Part shown: positions 62,142-64,000 of the stretch, piece after piece
Position numbering within the stretch: position 1 is the first letter of the stretch
Layout of the letters: every line of letters starts with the position of its first letter
Origin: Planotetraspora phitsanulokensis
GTDB taxonomy: Bacteria; Actinomycetota; Actinomycetes; Streptosporangiales; Streptosporangiaceae
Direction: 5' to 3'
Assembly: GCF_016863295.1 (NCBI RefSeq)
Contig: NZ_BOOP01000032.1
Coordinates: 62,001-126,000, forward strand
DNA: 64,000 nt
The notes under the pieces: generated by a model
The model's input: only the letters and a program-made list of their open reading frames with translations
Database searches by the model: none
Told to the model about the DNA's origin: nothing
Translations under genes and position numbers: made by a program

Positions 62142-63613
62142 CGCTGAGCCTCCAGGACGTACTTGCCGACCCTGTCCTGGTCGATCGCGATCGGGTATTC
62201 ACCGTTGAAGCAGGCGCGGCAGAGCCGGTCGGCGGGGATCGTGGTCGCCCGCGTGAGCCCCTCGAGCGAGATGTAGCCGAGGGAGTCGGCCCCCAGCGAG
62301 GTGCGGATCTCCTCCACTGAGAGTGAGCCGGCGATCAGCTCGGCCCTGGTGGCGAAGTCGATCCCGTAGAAGCACGGCCAGGCCACCGGAGGCGAGGAGA
62401 TCCGGACGTGGACCTCGACGGCGCCGGCCTCGCGGAGCATCTTGACGATCGCCCGCTGGGTGTTGCCGCGGACGATCGAGTCGTCGACGACGACCAGCCG
62501 CTTGCCCTCGATGACCTCGCGGAGCGGGTTGAGCTTGAGGCGGATGCCGAGCTGCCGGATGGTCTGCGACGGCTGGATGAACGTCCGGCCGACGTAGGAG
62601 TTCTTCACCAGGCCCTGGCCGTAGGGGATGCCGCTCTGCTCGGCGTACCCGATGGCGGCGGGCGTGCCGGACTCGGGCGTCGGGATCACGAGGTCGGCGT
62701 CGACGGGGTGCTCCTGTGCCAGGACGCGGCCCACCTCGACCCGCGTGGCCTGCACGCCGCGCCCGGCGATCGTGGTGTCGGGCCGCGCGAGGTAGACGTA
62801 CTCGAACAGGCAGCCCTTGGGCTCGGGGGTCGCGAACCGGCGCGACCGGACGCCGCGCTCGTCGATCGTCAGCAGCTCACCGGGCTCGATCTCGCGGACG
62901 AAGGAGGCGCCGACGATGTCCAGCGCCGCCGTCTCGGAGGCGACCACCCAGCCGGTCTTCTCCTGGGCCGCGGGCCCTGCGGGGCCGGACACGCCCGCCA
63001 GCCGGCCGAGCACCAGGGGACGGATGCCCTGGGGGTCGCGGGCGGCGAACAGCGTGGTCTCGTTCATCCACACGAGGGAGTAGGCGCCCTTGACCTCGGG
63101 GAACAGCTCCGCGGCGACGTCCTCCACCGGCCGGGAGCCGTCCTGCGCCAGCAGGGCGGTCAGCACCTCGGTGTCGGTCGTGGCCTTGATCGAGCCCGCG
63201 GGGAGCCGTGCGGACAGCTCGGCGGTGTTGATCAGGTTGCCGTTGTGGGCCAGCGCGAGCCCGCCGCCCTCGGAGGAGCTCAGCGTGGGCTGCGCGTTCT
63301 CCCAGACGCTCGATCCGGTCGTGGAGTAGCGGCAGTGCCCGATGGCCAGGTGGCCGCGCAGGGTCCCGAGGATCGACTCGTCGAAGACCTGGGCCACCAG
63401 GCCCATGTCCTTGTAGACGAGAATGCGGCTGCCCTCGCTCACGGCGATGCCCGCGGACTCCTGTCCCCGGTGCTGCAGCGCGTACAAGCCGTAGTAGGTG
63501 AGTTTGGAGACGTCCTCCCCGGGGGCCCACACACCGAACACGCCACAGGCGTCCTGAGGTGCACGATCCCTGGGGTCGAGGTCATGGCCGAGACGGCCGT
63601 CGCCCTTCAACAC
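62138..63613 (-). CDS. purF: Amidophosphoribosyltransferase
   Basis: A 491-residue enzyme for the first step of purine synthesis. A propeptide of about 22 residues precedes the catalytic C23 in DACGVFG. The glutaminase part has RGQESAGIA and HNGNLIN; the PRPP site is VVVDDSIVRG. Cys in KGCLFEY and CRACFNGEYP fit the iron-sulfur type of Gram-positive PurF. GTG 63613 has no Shine-Dalgarno sequence and lies seven bases behind a -10 box, so the mRNA is probably leaderless; the longer frame to 63715 is not supported. Confidence 0.95.
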   Translation of the reverse strand: MLKGDGRLGHDLDPRDRAPQDACGVFGVWAPGEDVSKLTYYGLYALQHRGQESAGIAVSEGSRILVYKDMGLVAQVFDESILGTLRGHLAIGHCRYSTTGSSVWENAQPTLSSSEGGGLALAHNGNLINTAELSARLPAGSIKATTDTEVLTALLAQDGSRPVEDVAAELFPEVKGAYSLVWMNETTLFAARDPQGIRPLVLGRLAGVSGPAGPAAQEKTGWVVASETAALDIVGASFVREIEPGELLTIDERGVRSRRFATPEPKGCLFEYVYLARPDTTIAGRGVQATRVEVGRVLAQEHPVDADLVIPTPESGTPAAIGYAEQSGIPYGQGLVKNSYVGRTFIQPSQTIRQLGIRLKLNPLREVIEGKRLVVVDDSIVRGNTQRAIVKMLREAGAVEVHVRISSPPVAWPCFYGIDFATRAELIAGSLSVEEIRTSLGADSLGYISLEGLTRATTIPADRLCRACFNGEYPIAIDQDRVGKYVLEAQR

Positions 63614-63620
63614 GTACTTG

Positions 63621-63649
63621 AGTCTAGGTCGGCCCCGATGCTGCTCGAA
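63621..63649 (-). promoter_or_regulatory. purF promoter giving a leaderless transcript
   Basis: On the minus strand TTCGAG (63644-63649) and TAGACT (63621-63626) are 17 bases apart. The -10 box ends seven bases before the purF GTG, the classical spacing of leaderless actinobacterial genes. Confidence 0.6.
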
Positions 63650-63708
63650 CACGCGGGTGGCCAAGTCGCGAGGGAACGATCGACCACGCTTTGCCGTGTC
63701 GCACCTGG

Positions 63709-63750
63709 TCGGCATGCCGATTCCCGGAAACCTAGGGCTTCCGGCATGCC
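63709..63750. promoter_or_regulatory. Palindromes between purF and the next gene
   Basis: TCGGCATGCCGA (63709-63720) is a perfect 12-base palindrome. CCGGAA/TTCCGG (63724-63744) forms an inverted repeat with a 9-base spacer, and GGCATGCC recurs at 63743-63750. They lie in the divergent control region and may bind a regulator. This is inferred from symmetry. Confidence 0.35.
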
Positions 63751-63776
63751 CAGATATTGAGCGGGAGACAGCTACT

Positions 63777-64000
63777 GTGGCGACACTGGACGAGCCCGAC
63801 CAGACCCCGGGTGCCCCGGAGAACCACCGGGCCGATCCAGAGGGGGGCCGCCGCTCCGCGGCCGGGGGGCCGCACGGTGGGACGCCGGGGGCGTCGGGCG
63901 GGCCGTCCTGGCAGATGCCGGGTGGCGGAGGCCCCTGGCAGCCCTCGGGACCCGGGCAGCCGGGCGGAGGAGAGCCCCCGGGGGGCCACGGGCCGGGACA
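63777..64000 (+). CDS. Pro/Gly-rich protein, N-terminal part (runs off window)
   Basis: An open frame from GTG 63777 to the end of the window (74 codons) with no stop. GGGAG lies nine bases before the start. The visible part is low-complexity: acidic at first (VATLDEPDQTPGAPEN), then Gly/Pro/Gln/Trp-rich (PSWQMPGGGGPWQPSGP). Such linkers usually precede a membrane or septum-related domain in actinobacteria. The function cannot be read from this part. Confidence 0.6.
   Translation, partial: MATLDEPDQTPGAPENHRADPEGGRRSAAGGPHGGTPGASGGPSWQMPGGGGPWQPSGPGQPGGGEPPGGHGPG

Overview
The window reads as chromosomal DNA of a high-GC mycelial actinomycete, most likely of the Streptosporangiales (Streptosporangium, Microbispora or Nonomuraea type). 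The evidence is very high third-position GC, many GTG starts, mycothiol- and F420-dependent enzyme families, a BldC-type developmental regulator, and the gene neighbourhood purF-purM-DUF3073-branched-chain amino acid dehydrogenase-bldC, which is syntenic with Streptomyces. The genus is an inference. I see no rRNA, tRNA, CRISPR array, complete insertion sequence or prophage.

Layout. 1-9.5 kb: a truncated GNAT gene, an unusual flavin monooxygenase/berberine-bridge-type fusion, a glycoside-hydrolase-like gene divergent from a TetR regulator, a disulfide-reductase-like flavoprotein, a mycothiol-dependent isomerase-like protein and an RlmG-type rRNA methyltransferase. 9.5-17.6 kb: a signalling and transport block with a minisatellite, a doubled histidine kinase, its convergent LuxR regulator, a MacB-type ABC exporter pair, and an ECF sigma factor with its membrane partner. 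17.6-26.4 kb: scattered metabolic genes, including a phosphotransferase gene preceded by what looks like a leader-peptide attenuator, and a nitroreductase-hemerythrin fusion. 26.4-30.2 kb: an AraC regulator followed by a PaoABC-type molybdenum aldehyde oxidoreductase operon. 30.2-35 kb: a Ser/Thr kinase, a CGNR zinc-finger gene lying between two 13-bp tandem arrays, and an aldo/keto reductase-HxlR operon with a strong 38-bp operator.

35-39.5 kb: efeO-efeB iron acquisition (no efeU in view) and a secreted phospholipase C, with DtxR-like iron boxes. 39.5-44 kb: a second sigma/anti-sigma pair and a second two-component system. 44-50 kb: F420 and aldo/keto enzymes, a lipoprotein, a GAF, GAF-ANTAR, STAS signalling trio, and pyrD. 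50.1-52.5 kb: a CsoR-type box followed by copZ-copA. 52.5-54.4 kb: a GH20 hexosaminidase bracketed by inverted blocks of a 53-bp-period repeat. 54.4-64 kb: a peptidoglycan amidase lipoprotein, LacI and TetR regulators, bldC, the dehydrogenase gene, DUF3073, the purF-purM operon (purF apparently leaderless), and the start of a Pro/Gly-rich protein that runs off the window.

The best candidates for undescribed biology are the leader ORF and terminator-like hairpins before the phosphotransferase, the dispersed dyad element found 31.6 kb apart, the 53-bp repeat blocks around the GH20 gene, and the kinase with a dead duplicated half.
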